Below are positions 14,000 through 22,425 of a stretch of DNA of 34,218 bases, piece after piece. Position numbers and translations under genes: made by a program. The stretch comes from Limisphaerales bacterium (GTDB lineage Bacteria; Verrucomicrobiota; Verrucomicrobiia; Limisphaerales; UBA11358): positions 1 through 34,218 of the forward strand of contig PLHK01000063.1 in the NCBI GenBank assembly GCA_003139955.1, written 5' to 3'. The first letter of the stretch is position 1. Each line of letters begins with the position of its first letter. The notes under the pieces are model-generated. The model worked only from the letters and a program-made list of their open reading frames with translations. It ran no database searches and had not been told where the DNA came from.

Positions 14000-16118
14000 G
14001 TTCCCGCAGTTGTTTTTGCTGGCGGCTTTTCTTTTCGCGCCTTCGACAACTTTCGCGGCGACGAACGCGGTTGAAAAATTTACCAGCACCGACTGCCTTG
14101 ATTGCCACACCGACCCGACGACCGTCCGCATTGTGAACGGCGAAAAAATTCCGCTCGCCCTTTTTCCGACGAACGGTTTTGCCAATTCCGTCCACAGCCA
14201 GTTGGACTGCATTGACTGCCATGACGGCATCAAAGAATTGGTTCACGATAAAAATGTCCGGCCGCCGAACTGCGGCAGTTGTCATGACAAGGAGGCGAAG
14301 GAATACGCCACGAGCATTCACGGAATGAGCCACGCGATGGGCGCGTCCGGCGCGGCGGAATGCTGGGACTGCCACGGCTCGCACGAGATTTTGCCGGTGA
14401 AAAATCCGACGTCGCCCGTCTATAAATTGAATTTACCAGCGACGTGCGCCAAATGTCACAGCAACACGAATCTCACGAAGGAATACCAGATTGAATTTCC
14501 CGAGGCGGCGAACCAATACATGGACAGCATCCACGGCAACGCGCTGTTGAAAATGGGGCTGATCGTTGCCCCGTCCTGCGACGATTGTCATGGCGTCCAC
14601 AACATCAAGCGCGCGGTGGACCGCGATTCCTCAATCAATCACGCCAACGTCGCCAAAACCTGCGGCAAATGTCACGTTGGCATCGAGCAGACTTACGATA
14701 AAAGTATTCACGGCCAGTTGCTCGCGCAGGGCGACCCGCGCGGCCCGGTGTGCATTGACTGCCACAGCGCGCATGAAATCGCCAACCCCACGAGCAATAA
14801 TTTCAAGGCCATCAGCGATGAACGCTGCGGCAAGTGCCATGCTGACCGGCTGGCAGGATATCGCGACACCTACCACGGCAAGGCAATGATGCTCGGCAAG
14901 GCAAATAACGCCCCAGAAGTCGCCGCGTGCTACGACTGCCACGGCTTTCACGACATTTTGCCGCCATCCAACCCGCAGTCGCACCTTTCGGCGACAAATA
15001 TTTTGGTGACCTGCCAGAAATGTCATCCGAGTGCGACGCAGAAATTCACGCAATATCAGCCGCATGCCAATCCGCTGGACGCGAAAAATTATCCGCTGCT
15101 GCACATGGTGTTCCTCGCGATGACCGGACTGCTCATCGGCACGTTCAGTTTCTTTGGCCTGCACACCCTCGGCTGGGGCGTGCGCGCCATCTATATGTAT
15201 CTCGCCGACACGAAAACTTTCCGCGAGGCGAAGTTCCAGACGCAGGTCGGCGATGAATGGTTCACTCGTTTCGCGCCGTTCGAACGCTTCCTGCATTTTC
15301 TTGTCGTGACCAGTTTCCTCACGCTCGTTGTGACGGGAATGCCGCTCAAATTTTATTACACCGACTGGGCGAAATTTATTTTCTCCGTCATCGGCGGACC
15401 AGAAACCGCGCGGATGCTGCACCGCCTCGGTGCGCTCATCACTTTTCTATATTTCTCGCTGCATTTGGCTTCGCTCGTTGGCAAATCCTGGAAAGGCCGC
15501 GTCAAGTTGCGCAATCCTAAAACCGGCAAATTGGAAATTAAGCGTTTCTACGCGGTCGTCTTCGGCCCCGATTCCATGCTGCCGTCGGTGCAGGACTGGC
15601 GCGATTTCGTAGCGCACAACAAATGGTTTTTTGGCAAAGTCCCGAAGCCGAATTTTGACCGCTGGACGTATTGGGAGAAGTTCGATTACTTCGCCGTGTT
15701 CTGGGGCGTCGCCATCATCGGCGCGTCGGGTCTCATCATGTGGTTCCCGGAATTTTTTACGCGCTTCCTGCCCGGGTGGATCATCAACATCGCCCTCATC
15801 CTGCACTCGGATGAGGCGCTGCTCGCGGCAGGATTCATCTTCAGCATCCATTTTTTCAACACGCATTTTCGTATTGAAAAATTTCCGATGGATACGGTGA
15901 TTTTCTCCGGCCGCATTTCCAAAACGGAAATGCTCCACGAACGCAAACGCTGGTATGACCGCCTCGTGGCGACCGGCAAGCTGGACGATTATCGCGTGCG
16001 CGACGAATGGTTCCGCTGGAAAAACATCGCCAAGACGTTCGGCTACATCGGCTTCATCCTCGGCCTCGTGCTGCTGGCGCTCATCATCTACGCCATGGTC
16101 TCGCGGCTCGTACATTGA
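13968..16118 (+). CDS. 11-heme c-type plus b-type membrane cytochrome, CbcL-like quinol oxidoreductase
   Basis: The 716-residue protein has a signal peptide (to about Ala30), then a periplasmic part with eleven CxxCH motifs between residues 43 and 353 (CLDCH, CIDCH, CGSCH, CWDCH, CAKCH, CDDCH, CGKCH, CIDCH, CGKCH, CYDCH, CQKCH) and repeated SIHG or TYHG histidines that could be distal ligands. A C-terminal b-type domain follows from about 376, with several membrane helices and histidines at H379, H399, H443, H485, H499, H613 and H628 as candidate haem b ligands; ERFLHFLVVTSFLTLVVTG and MLHRLGALITFLYFSLHL are typical of HydC/FdnI-type diheme cytochrome b. This fusion resembles CbcL of Geobacter, which has nine c haems and serves low-potential extracellular acceptors. 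It sits beside an ImcH-like gene. Architecture is read directly; acceptor and potential range are inferred. Confidence 0.9.
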   Translation: MKFCRRQEKFKFPQLFLLAAFLFAPSTTFAATNAVEKFTSTDCLDCHTDPTTVRIVNGEKIPLALFPTNGFANSVHSQLDCIDCHDGIKELVHDKNVRPPNCGSCHDKEAKEYATSIHGMSHAMGASGAAECWDCHGSHEILPVKNPTSPVYKLNLPATCAKCHSNTNLTKEYQIEFPEAANQYMDSIHGNALLKMGLIVAPSCDDCHGVHNIKRAVDRDSSINHANVAKTCGKCHVGIEQTYDKSIHGQLLAQGDPRGPVCIDCHSAHEIANPTSNNFKAISDERCGKCHADRLAGYRDTYHGKAMMLGKANNAPEVAACYDCHGFHDILPPSNPQSHLSATNILVTCQKCHPSATQKFTQYQPHANPLDAKNYPLLHMVFLAMTGLLIGTFSFFGLHTLGWGVRAIYMYLADTKTFREAKFQTQVGDEWFTRFAPFERFLHFLVVTSFLTLVVTGMPLKFYYTDWAKFIFSVIGGPETARMLHRLGALITFLYFSLHLASLVGKSWKGRVKLRNPKTGKLEIKRFYAVVFGPDSMLPSVQDWRDFVAHNKWFFGKVPKPNFDRWTYWEKFDYFAVFWGVAIIGASGLIMWFPEFFTRFLPGWIINIALILHSDEALLAAGFIFSIHFFNTHFRIEKFPMDTVIFSGRISKTEMLHERKRWYDRLVATGKLDDYRVRDEWFRWKNIAKTFGYIGFILGLVLLALIIYAMVSRLVH

Positions 16119-16160
16119 ACATCAATATTCCACGGGTTGCTGGCAAATTTATTTTTGAGG

Positions 16161-16189
16161 TTGTCCAATTTTGTTTATGCGATGACAAT
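16161..16189 (+). promoter_or_regulatory. candidate sigma70 promoter for the lipoprotein-resB-ccsA genes
   Basis: TTGTCC (16161-16166) and GACAAT (16184-16189) are separated by exactly 17 bases and match four of six consensus bases each. The predicted start would lie about 55-60 bases before the lipoprotein ATG. It would give the maturation genes expression separate from the cytochromes. Confidence 0.35.
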
Positions 16190-16254
16190 AAATGTTGATT
16201 CAACGCCAAAGAATGATGTGCGGCGCGGCGCGAGTTCGAGTAATAATTATACAA

Positions 16255-17406
16255 ATGATGAAAACATTTTTTAGCTGCACACTGGCCGCCGCTCTGGCGG
16301 TTTTGTCCACCGGCTGCAACCGCGACGGGGTGAAAGTTTATCACGTTGAGAACGACGACGCGATAACGCCGCCGCCTGCCGCCGCGCCCGCGGCGATGCC
16401 AACCACGATGCCCGCTGGTTTGCCTGTGCCGGATGCCAGCGCTCTGCCACAGTTGAAATATACATTGCCCGACGGCTGGGCGGAAAAAACTTTGACGCAG
16501 ATGCGCGTGGCGAGTTTTGGCGTTTCCGAAAATGAAAAAACGGCCGACATCTGCGTGATTCCGCTCGGCGGCATGGCGGGCGGTGATTTTGCGAACGTCA
16601 ACCGCTGGCGTGGACAAGTCGGATTGTCGCCGCTGGCGGATGACGATCTGCACGCGCTCGCGGAAAAAGTCGAGATTGCCGGGCAGCCCGCCGATTTGTA
16701 TGACATGGCTGGAACAGGGGAGCGGATTGTCGGCGTGATTTTCCATCGCGACGACGGGACGTGGTTTTTCAAGATGACCGGGGATGTGGATTTGGTCGAG
16801 AAGCAAAAGCCGGCGTTCGTGTCATTTCTGAAATCATTTCAATTCGGCGGACTCGCTGCGCCGGCCACGATGGATTTAAGCCAGTTGCCGCCGTCGCATT
16901 CGGCGATTGCGGGACTGGATGCGGGCAGCCAAAACAGTTTGGTTCCAAATCCAAACACGACGGTCATGGGTGGAAATAATTCCGATGGCAGCGGCGAACC
17001 GGCATGGACAATTCCTTCTGACTGGCAGCCTGCACCGCTGTCACAATTTTTGGTCGCAAAATTTTCTATCACGAATGCCGACGGCGCGCAGGCGGCGGTG
17101 AATGTCAGTTCGCTTGCTGGTGACGGCGGGGGTCTGCAACCCAACGTGAACCGCTGGCGCGCGCAACTTAGCCTACCACCCCTCGATGGTGGGTTGGTCG
17201 AAGTTGTTGTCGGGCAGACGAGTTCCATAGATCTTTCGGGAACCGATGTTCGCACTGGCAAGCCTGCACGGCTCATTGGCACCATCGTTCCGCAAAACGG
17301 CCAGACTTGGTTTTACAAATTGATGGGCGACCCGGACCTTGTGGCGCAGCAGAAAGATTCGTTCATAAAATTCGTGCAGTCGGCCAAATACCCCGATGCC
17401 CATTAA
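16255..17406 (+). CDS. lipoprotein with a duplicated domain, function unknown
   Basis: I do not recognise this family. The start is ATG at 16255 or 16258; the latter gives MKTFFSCTLAAALAVLSTGC with a weak lipobox (STGC). A Pro/Ala-rich linker follows, then two copies of a domain of about 120-130 residues. Both contain an N-terminal YTLPDGW or WTIPSDW, a strand (VASFGVS or VAKFSIT), then NVNRWRGQVGLSPL or NVNRWRAQLSLPPL, a GTWFFKMTGDVDLV or QTWFYKLMGDPDLV segment, and a closing helix (FVSFLKSFQF or FIKFVQSAKY). There are no haem motifs. The stop overlaps the resB start by 11 bases, so it is co-translated with cytochrome maturation genes, and it follows the CbcL-like gene. A periplasmic helper for cytochrome assembly or folding is possible, but that is a guess from position. 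Confidence 0.8.
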   Translation: MMKTFFSCTLAAALAVLSTGCNRDGVKVYHVENDDAITPPPAAAPAAMPTTMPAGLPVPDASALPQLKYTLPDGWAEKTLTQMRVASFGVSENEKTADICVIPLGGMAGGDFANVNRWRGQVGLSPLADDDLHALAEKVEIAGQPADLYDMAGTGERIVGVIFHRDDGTWFFKMTGDVDLVEKQKPAFVSFLKSFQFGGLAAPATMDLSQLPPSHSAIAGLDAGSQNSLVPNPNTTVMGGNNSDGSGEPAWTIPSDWQPAPLSQFLVAKFSITNADGAQAAVNVSSLAGDGGGLQPNVNRWRAQLSLPPLDGGLVEVVVGQTSSIDLSGTDVRTGKPARLIGTIVPQNGQTWFYKLMGDPDLVAQQKDSFIKFVQSAKYPDAH

Positions 17407-18643
17407 AAAAATAGTTTCGGTTTTCACGTCGCTCAAGCTCACGGTCACGCTGCTGGCGTTTTCGATCGTGCTCGTGTTCGTCGGCACGCTGGCGCAGGCG
17501 GATGAAGGGCTTTACGGCGCGCAGGCGCATTATTTCAAGCAGTGGATTGTGATCGGCGCGGATCTGTTCGGACATAAAATCCCGCTGCTCCTGCCCGGCG
17601 GTTATCTGCTCGGCGTGCTGCTGCTGGTCAACCTCGTTTGCGCGCACATTTATCGGTTTCAACTGACGACAAAAAAAATTGGCATCCAGCTCACGCACGC
17701 GGGCGTGATCGTCCTGCTCGTCGGCCAGCTCGCGACGGATATGCTGGCGCGCGAGATGCAGATGCATTTTTCCGAGGGTGAAACCAAGGCCTATTCCGAA
17801 AGCGCAACGGACTACGAGCTGATTTTTGCGAACGGCGACCAGGTCACCGCCATTCCGTCAAAATTGTTGAAGCCGGGCGACGAATTGAAAATAGATAGCC
17901 TGCCCTTCGCCATCCGCGTGAAAAGTTTCTGGAAAAATTCCGATGTGAGTTTTCGCGCGCCGATGACGCAAAATGCGCCGCCCATCGCCAGCAACGGCGT
18001 GGCGCTGGATTTCGATTTCATGCAGAAGCCCGACGTGAAAAAAATGGATGAAAGGAATATTCCGACCGCGATCATCGAATTGACGAGGACGAACGGTTCG
18101 CCCGGCGACTGGGTGATTTCCGAATGGACGGGCGACGCTTCACTGGTCGAGGCGGTGCAAAACAGTTATGTGGACCAAATCGGTGCGACCATGGCGCACA
18201 CCATAGCCAGCAAGCTGGCCGCGCCACAAGCGATTGAAAGCAACGGCCAAGAATACACTTTCGTCCTGCGGCCCGCGCGGATTTATCATCCGTTTTCGCT
18301 GACACTGCTCAAGGCGACGCACACGGTTTATCCGGGCACGGACATCCCGAAGGATTTTCGGAGCCGCGTGCGCATTGACAACCCGCAGGCCGGCGAGCGG
18401 CGTGAGGTGGAAATTTCCATGAACCATCCACTGCGCTACGGCGGCTACACTTTTTACCAATACCAGATGGACGCCGGGCAGATGGCGGAGCAAGCCGGGC
18501 GTGTGCCGTCGTCGGTGCTGTCGGTCGTCCGCAATCCAAGCTGGTTGACACCTTATATCGGCTGCGGAATGGTCGGCGCGGGCTTGCTGACGCAATTCAT
18601 GTTTCACCTCGTCGGCTTTGTTTCCAAAAGGAAATCGAAATGA
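17396..18643 (+). CDS. resB: cytochrome c biogenesis protein ResB (system II)
   Basis: ResB (CcsB, Ccs1) works with CcsA to move haem across the inner membrane and attach it to CxxCH motifs in the periplasm. This 415-residue protein has the ResB layout: an N-terminal pair of helices (SLKLTVTLLAFSIVLVFVGTLAQ with the family's typical SLK and GTL residues, then YLLGVLLLVNLVCAHIYRF), a third helix (THAGVIVLLVGQLATDML), a large periplasmic domain with NHPLRYGGYTFYQYQ near 345, a motif common in ResB, and a last helix near the C-terminus. It overlaps the lipoprotein gene by 11 bases and ends overlapping the ccsA start (ATGA). It serves the 46 haem sites encoded nearby and probably the whole cell. 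Confidence 0.9.
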   Translation: MPIKKIVSVFTSLKLTVTLLAFSIVLVFVGTLAQADEGLYGAQAHYFKQWIVIGADLFGHKIPLLLPGGYLLGVLLLVNLVCAHIYRFQLTTKKIGIQLTHAGVIVLLVGQLATDMLAREMQMHFSEGETKAYSESATDYELIFANGDQVTAIPSKLLKPGDELKIDSLPFAIRVKSFWKNSDVSFRAPMTQNAPPIASNGVALDFDFMQKPDVKKMDERNIPTAIIELTRTNGSPGDWVISEWTGDASLVEAVQNSYVDQIGATMAHTIASKLAAPQAIESNGQEYTFVLRPARIYHPFSLTLLKATHTVYPGTDIPKDFRSRVRIDNPQAGERREVEISMNHPLRYGGYTFYQYQMDAGQMAEQAGRVPSSVLSVVRNPSWLTPYIGCGMVGAGLLTQFMFHLVGFVSKRKSK

Positions 18644-20532
18644 AAAAGACGTTTCAAAAATGGCTGCCGCCAGTTCTAACTGCTATTGTAATTGGAATTC
18701 TTTTGTGGGCTAACTGGCCAACGAAGGACAAAGACAATGATTTTGCCTTCACGGAATTCGGCCAGTTGCCCGTGACGGCGAACGGTCGCATCGTGCCGCT
18801 GGATTCGCTCGCGCGCAATTCGCTCCTCGCCATCCGCGAAAAACAGACGCTCAACCTTGAGCCGTGGAAAGGCTGGAACGAAAATCCAAAAATCATCCCC
18901 GCAACCGAGTGGCTCGCGAACGTGATGATGAATTCATCCGTTGCGGACGATTGGCCGTGTTTCCGCGTGGACAACCCCGATTTGATCTCGCTGCTGAAAC
19001 TGCCGGACAAGGACGCGGCGAAACATTCGGACGGCAAGCATTATTCGTGGAACCAAATCGCGGCGAACATTGATACCTTCACAAATGAAAATAACCGCGT
19101 TGAGGCGATTGAAGCCGCCAACCGCACCGCCTACGAAAATGCCGTCGCCAAGATGCACGAGCGGCTGGTCCTTTACGCCCAGTTGAAAAACACCGTGCAG
19201 TTGGAGAACTCACCGGACTGGCCGGCGGAACTGGCCGCGTATGAAAAACTCATTCCCGACGGCATCGCGGCCGTGAACGCCCAGCAGGCCGGCCAAAAAT
19301 TCAACCAGACGAACTTTGACAGCCTGGTCGCCTATATCAGCGCATTTCAATACATGGCGAACCTAGAGCCGCCGCTGATCCTGCCGCCAACGGACGGCGC
19401 GCGCGAATGGCGGCGCATGGGCGACGCGCTGCTCGACGCGCCACGCCCGAATGGCGTGCCGATTGACGACTCCATTCATGATTGGGCGAAGATGGCCGGC
19501 GCGCTCACCGCGAACCAGCCGGACGCATTTAATTCAGCGCTGAAGGATTATTATTCCACGCTCGTGCCAACGCAGTCCAAGGCCTTGGCCAAGGCGCGCG
19601 CGGAAGTGTTTTTTAACCAGATGGAGCCGTTTTACAACGCGATGGTCATCTATGTTTTCGCCGGATTGCTCGCGATTTTTTCGTGGTTCAATTTATCCGA
19701 AACGCTGCGCCGCTCGGCGGTGTGGCTCGTGTGGCTGGCGTTTGTCATCCACACGACCGGTTTGATCTATCGCATGGTTTTGGAAGGCCGTCCGCCAGTG
19801 ACGAACCTTTATTCCTCGGCCATCTTCATCGGTTGGGGCGCGTGCCTGCTGGGAATCATCCTGGAAAAATTTTACAAGAACGGCATCGGCGCGGTCGTGT
19901 CAGCGGGCATCGGCTTCATCACGCTCATCATTGCGCACAATCTCGCGCTCACGGGCGACACGATGGAGATGATGCGCGCAGTTCTCGACACAAATTTCTG
20001 GCTCGCCACGCACGTCGTTGCCGTGACGACCGGCTACGCGAGCACGTTCGTCGCCGGCTTCCTCGCGCTGATCTACATCGTGCGCGGCGTGTTCACCAAA
20101 ACTTTGGACGAAGCGACGGGCAAATCGCTGGCGCGGATGATTTACGGCATTGTCTGTTTCGCCACGCTGTTCAGTTTCGTCGGCACGGTGCTCGGCGGCA
20201 TTTGGGCGGATCAATCGTGGGGCCGTTTTTGGGGCTGGGATCCAAAAGAAAACGGCGCGCTCATCATCGTTTTGTGGAACGCGCTGATCTTGCATCTGCG
20301 CTGGGGCGGCATGATCCGCGAGCGCGGCCTCGTCGTCTGCGCCATCGGCGGCAACATCGTCACGAGCTGGTCCTGGTTCGGTGTGAACATGCTCGGCATC
20401 GGCCTCCACAGCTACGGCTTCACCGACGCGGCGTTCAAATGGCTGCTGTTGTTCGTCGTCAGCCAGCTCGCCTTCATCGCGCTCGGTTTGCTGCCATTCA
20501 AATGGTGGAAAAGCTTTTCGGCAAGGGCGTAA
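18640..20532 (+). CDS. ccsA: cytochrome c biogenesis protein CcsA (system II), with long N-terminal periplasmic domain
   Basis: CcsA is the haem-handling membrane subunit of system II cytochrome c synthetase. The 630-residue protein has one helix near the N-terminus (VLTAIVIGILLWANW), a soluble region of about 300 residues, and then the polytopic CcsA core from about 335. The tryptophan-rich haem-binding motif WGRFWGWDPKEN is at about 527-538. Conserved histidines lie in FVIHTTGLIYRM, IIAHNLAL, WLATHVVAVTTGY and GIGLHSYGF. Typical CcsA proteins are about 300 residues, so the N-terminal half is an added domain seen in some longer CcsA homologues. It overlaps resB by four bases. The gene ends 47 bases from the converging response-regulator gene. 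Confidence 0.92.
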   Translation: MKKTFQKWLPPVLTAIVIGILLWANWPTKDKDNDFAFTEFGQLPVTANGRIVPLDSLARNSLLAIREKQTLNLEPWKGWNENPKIIPATEWLANVMMNSSVADDWPCFRVDNPDLISLLKLPDKDAAKHSDGKHYSWNQIAANIDTFTNENNRVEAIEAANRTAYENAVAKMHERLVLYAQLKNTVQLENSPDWPAELAAYEKLIPDGIAAVNAQQAGQKFNQTNFDSLVAYISAFQYMANLEPPLILPPTDGAREWRRMGDALLDAPRPNGVPIDDSIHDWAKMAGALTANQPDAFNSALKDYYSTLVPTQSKALAKARAEVFFNQMEPFYNAMVIYVFAGLLAIFSWFNLSETLRRSAVWLVWLAFVIHTTGLIYRMVLEGRPPVTNLYSSAIFIGWGACLLGIILEKFYKNGIGAVVSAGIGFITLIIAHNLALTGDTMEMMRAVLDTNFWLATHVVAVTTGYASTFVAGFLALIYIVRGVFTKTLDEATGKSLARMIYGIVCFATLFSFVGTVLGGIWADQSWGRFWGWDPKENGALIIVLWNALILHLRWGGMIRERGLVVCAIGGNIVTSWSWFGVNMLGIGLHSYGFTDAAFKWLLLFVVSQLAFIALGLLPFKWWKSFSARA

Positions 20533-20578
20533 AATTTAATTTTTTATACCGGACCACTTCTGAAGTTGGCGTGAAATT

Positions 20579-21259
20579 TTACGAGCCTGCACCTTGTGAT
20601 TCCGACCAGCGCACGGCGTAGCGGATCAATTCAGGCGACGACTTCAAATTCAATTTCGCTTTGATGTTCGCACGGTGAACCTCAACGGTCTTGATGCTCA
20701 AGTGAAGTTTTTCGGCGATGTCGCGAGTGCCTTTGCCCTGCCCGAGAAGCTGGAAAACTTCAAATTCGCGATCGGTCAATTTTTCCACCGGCGAACTTTC
20801 CGTTCCGGCGCGACGGCCGGAAAATATTTCAAGGATGTCCGCCGCCATTTTTTCGCTGACATAAATCTTCCCATCAAGCACCTGCCGGATGGCCAGCATC
20901 AGTTTTTTTCCACCCTCCTGCTTCATGATGTAGCCGCGCCCGCCGGCGCGCAGCACTCGCTCGGCATAAAGTGATTCGTCATGCATAGAGATGACGAGGA
21001 TGGGCAGATTGGGTTGAATTGCCTGAAAACATTTGATGAGTTCGAGGCCGTTTTTTCCCGGCAAGGAAATGTCTGCCAGCACGATGTCGGGTTTCAACAC
21101 GCCGATCATGTCGAGTGCGCGCTCCGCATTTTCCGCTTCGCCGCAAGCAGCCAGATCCGGTTCCGCACCGATCAGCTGGGCAAGTCCCTGCCGCATCATG
21201 GGATGATCATCCACGATCAGAATGCGCTTTTTTTCCTGCGCAACGGATTTCTTGCTCAT
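20579..21259 (-). CDS. NarL/FixJ-type response regulator
   Basis: This 226-residue DNA-binding response regulator has a receiver domain at about 12-128 (acidic pair D17-D18, phospho-acceptor D63 in LADISLPG, conserved Lys113 in GYIMKQ). A LuxR/GerE helix-turn-helix follows at about 161-205 (LTDREFEVFQLLGQGKGTRDIAEKL, then SIKTVEVHRANI). The start ATG at 21257-21259 overlaps the stop of the histidine kinase gene, so the two are a cognate pair; a slightly longer start at 21280 is less likely. The gene converges with ccsA, 46 bases away, with no clear terminator. It may control the haem and cytochrome genes next door; that is inferred from position. Confidence 0.93.
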   Translation of the reverse strand: MSKKSVAQEKKRILIVDDHPMMRQGLAQLIGAEPDLAACGEAENAERALDMIGVLKPDIVLADISLPGKNGLELIKCFQAIQPNLPILVISMHDESLYAERVLRAGGRGYIMKQEGGKKLMLAIRQVLDGKIYVSEKMAADILEIFSGRRAGTESSPVEKLTDREFEVFQLLGQGKGTRDIAEKLHLSIKTVEVHRANIKAKLNLKSSPELIRYAVRWSESQGAGS

Positions 21260-22371
21260 AGATTTTTTTTGAAAAAACAAACGACCGTCGTGCCCACGCC
21301 ATCCATGCCGGAGCGCACTTCCAACGCCGCAGCCAGCACGCTGGCGCGATATTTCATGATGTGCAGACCCATGCCGCCGTTTTTTTTCGTCTCATTTGAA
21401 AAGCCGACGCCGTCGTCGGTCACGTTCAGCACAAATCTGTCACCGGCCGGTTTCAATGAAATAAAAATCCGCTTGGCCTTGCCATGTTTAACGGCGTTAT
21501 TGATGGCTTCCTGAACGATGCGATACAGATGCGTCGCGAAAACATTGTTGCGGATCAAGACCGTTTCGGGGCATTCAAAATGGCATTCGATGTGAAACAA
21601 CTTTTGCGCGTTGACCGCCAGTTCGTTCAGCGCGGACATGAAGCCGTTGGCTTCGAGTTCCACCGGCGAGAGGCCGCGCGCCAGCTTGCGCGTGTGCGAG
21701 ATGGCGTCACGAATGTGCCGACCCATTTCTCCGGCCTGCTTCGCCTCGACTTTCGATTTTGCGGCCAGTTTTTGTTCGAGCACCTGGCACATCAATTCAA
21801 TGCCAGCCAATTCCTGGCACAAACCGTCATGTAAATCCTGCCCGATGCGGTGCTGTTCGCGGTTGCTGATTTCAATGATCTCCTTTTCAAGCCGTTTACG
21901 CTCGGTGATGTCGCGCGCGAAGCCGGTGAAAATCCGGCGGCTAGCCAGCTTCACTTCGCTCACCGATAAATCCATGGGAAATATTGTCCCGTCCTTGCGC
22001 CGCCCCATGACTTCGCGTCCGATGCCGATGATTTTGGCGTGGCCGCCCTGATGATAATGCTTGAGGTAGCCGTCGTGTTCGTGCCGGAACGGTTCGGGCA
22101 TGAGCAATTTGACGTTTTGTCCGATGGCTTCTTCCGCGGCGTATCCGAAAATTTTTTCCGCGGCGGGATTGAAGGATTCCACCAGACCGCGCTCATCAAT
22201 CGTGATGATGCCTTCAACCGCCGTCTCCAGAATGGCGCGCAACCACTCTTCGCTGTCATGCAAGTCGGCGGTATGCTTGATTTTTTGCACTTCGTTGCCG
22301 GTCGCTTTTTGTTGCAATTCCACGACGAGTTCAAGCAATTCGGCGCGCGTCAACTGGCCGTAATCTTTCAT
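21256..22371 (-). CDS. PAS-domain sensor histidine kinase, FixL-like sensor pocket
   Basis: This 371-residue kinase has no membrane helix, so it is cytoplasmic. A short N-terminal helix precedes a PAS domain at about 40-160, then a HisKA_3 dimerisation region with phospho-acceptor His181 in QDLHDGLCQEL, and a HATPase_c domain (N-box QEAINNAVKHGKAK near 287-300, G-box DDGVGFS at 319-325, GGMGLHIMKYRA). The PAS segment MPEPFRHEHDGYL to IIGIGREVMGRRKDG closely matches that of rhizobial FixL. His99 aligns with the FixL haem ligand (B. japonicum His200), and Arg119, exactly 20 residues later, with the oxygen-linked Arg220. It could therefore be a haem-based O2 sensor; many related PAS domains share this pattern without proof of haem. 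It lies 54 bases downstream of the AraC-type regulator gene. Confidence 0.92.
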   Translation of the reverse strand: MKDYGQLTRAELLELVVELQQKATGNEVQKIKHTADLHDSEEWLRAILETAVEGIITIDERGLVESFNPAAEKIFGYAAEEAIGQNVKLLMPEPFRHEHDGYLKHYHQGGHAKIIGIGREVMGRRKDGTIFPMDLSVSEVKLASRRIFTGFARDITERKRLEKEIIEISNREQHRIGQDLHDGLCQELAGIELMCQVLEQKLAAKSKVEAKQAGEMGRHIRDAISHTRKLARGLSPVELEANGFMSALNELAVNAQKLFHIECHFECPETVLIRNNVFATHLYRIVQEAINNAVKHGKAKRIFISLKPAGDRFVLNVTDDGVGFSNETKKNGGMGLHIMKYRASVLAAALEVRSGMDGVGTTVVCFFKKNL

Positions 22372-22425
22372 CAGCCGGATGGTAATAAATTCCGGCGGCG
22401 TGACACGCGAAAAGAAATCGCTCGC

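Noticed and set aside
20533-20578. Bidirectional terminator between ccsA and the response regulator
   Set aside because: The gap is AT-rich (aaaatttaatttttt) but has no GC-rich stem, so a terminator cannot be supported.
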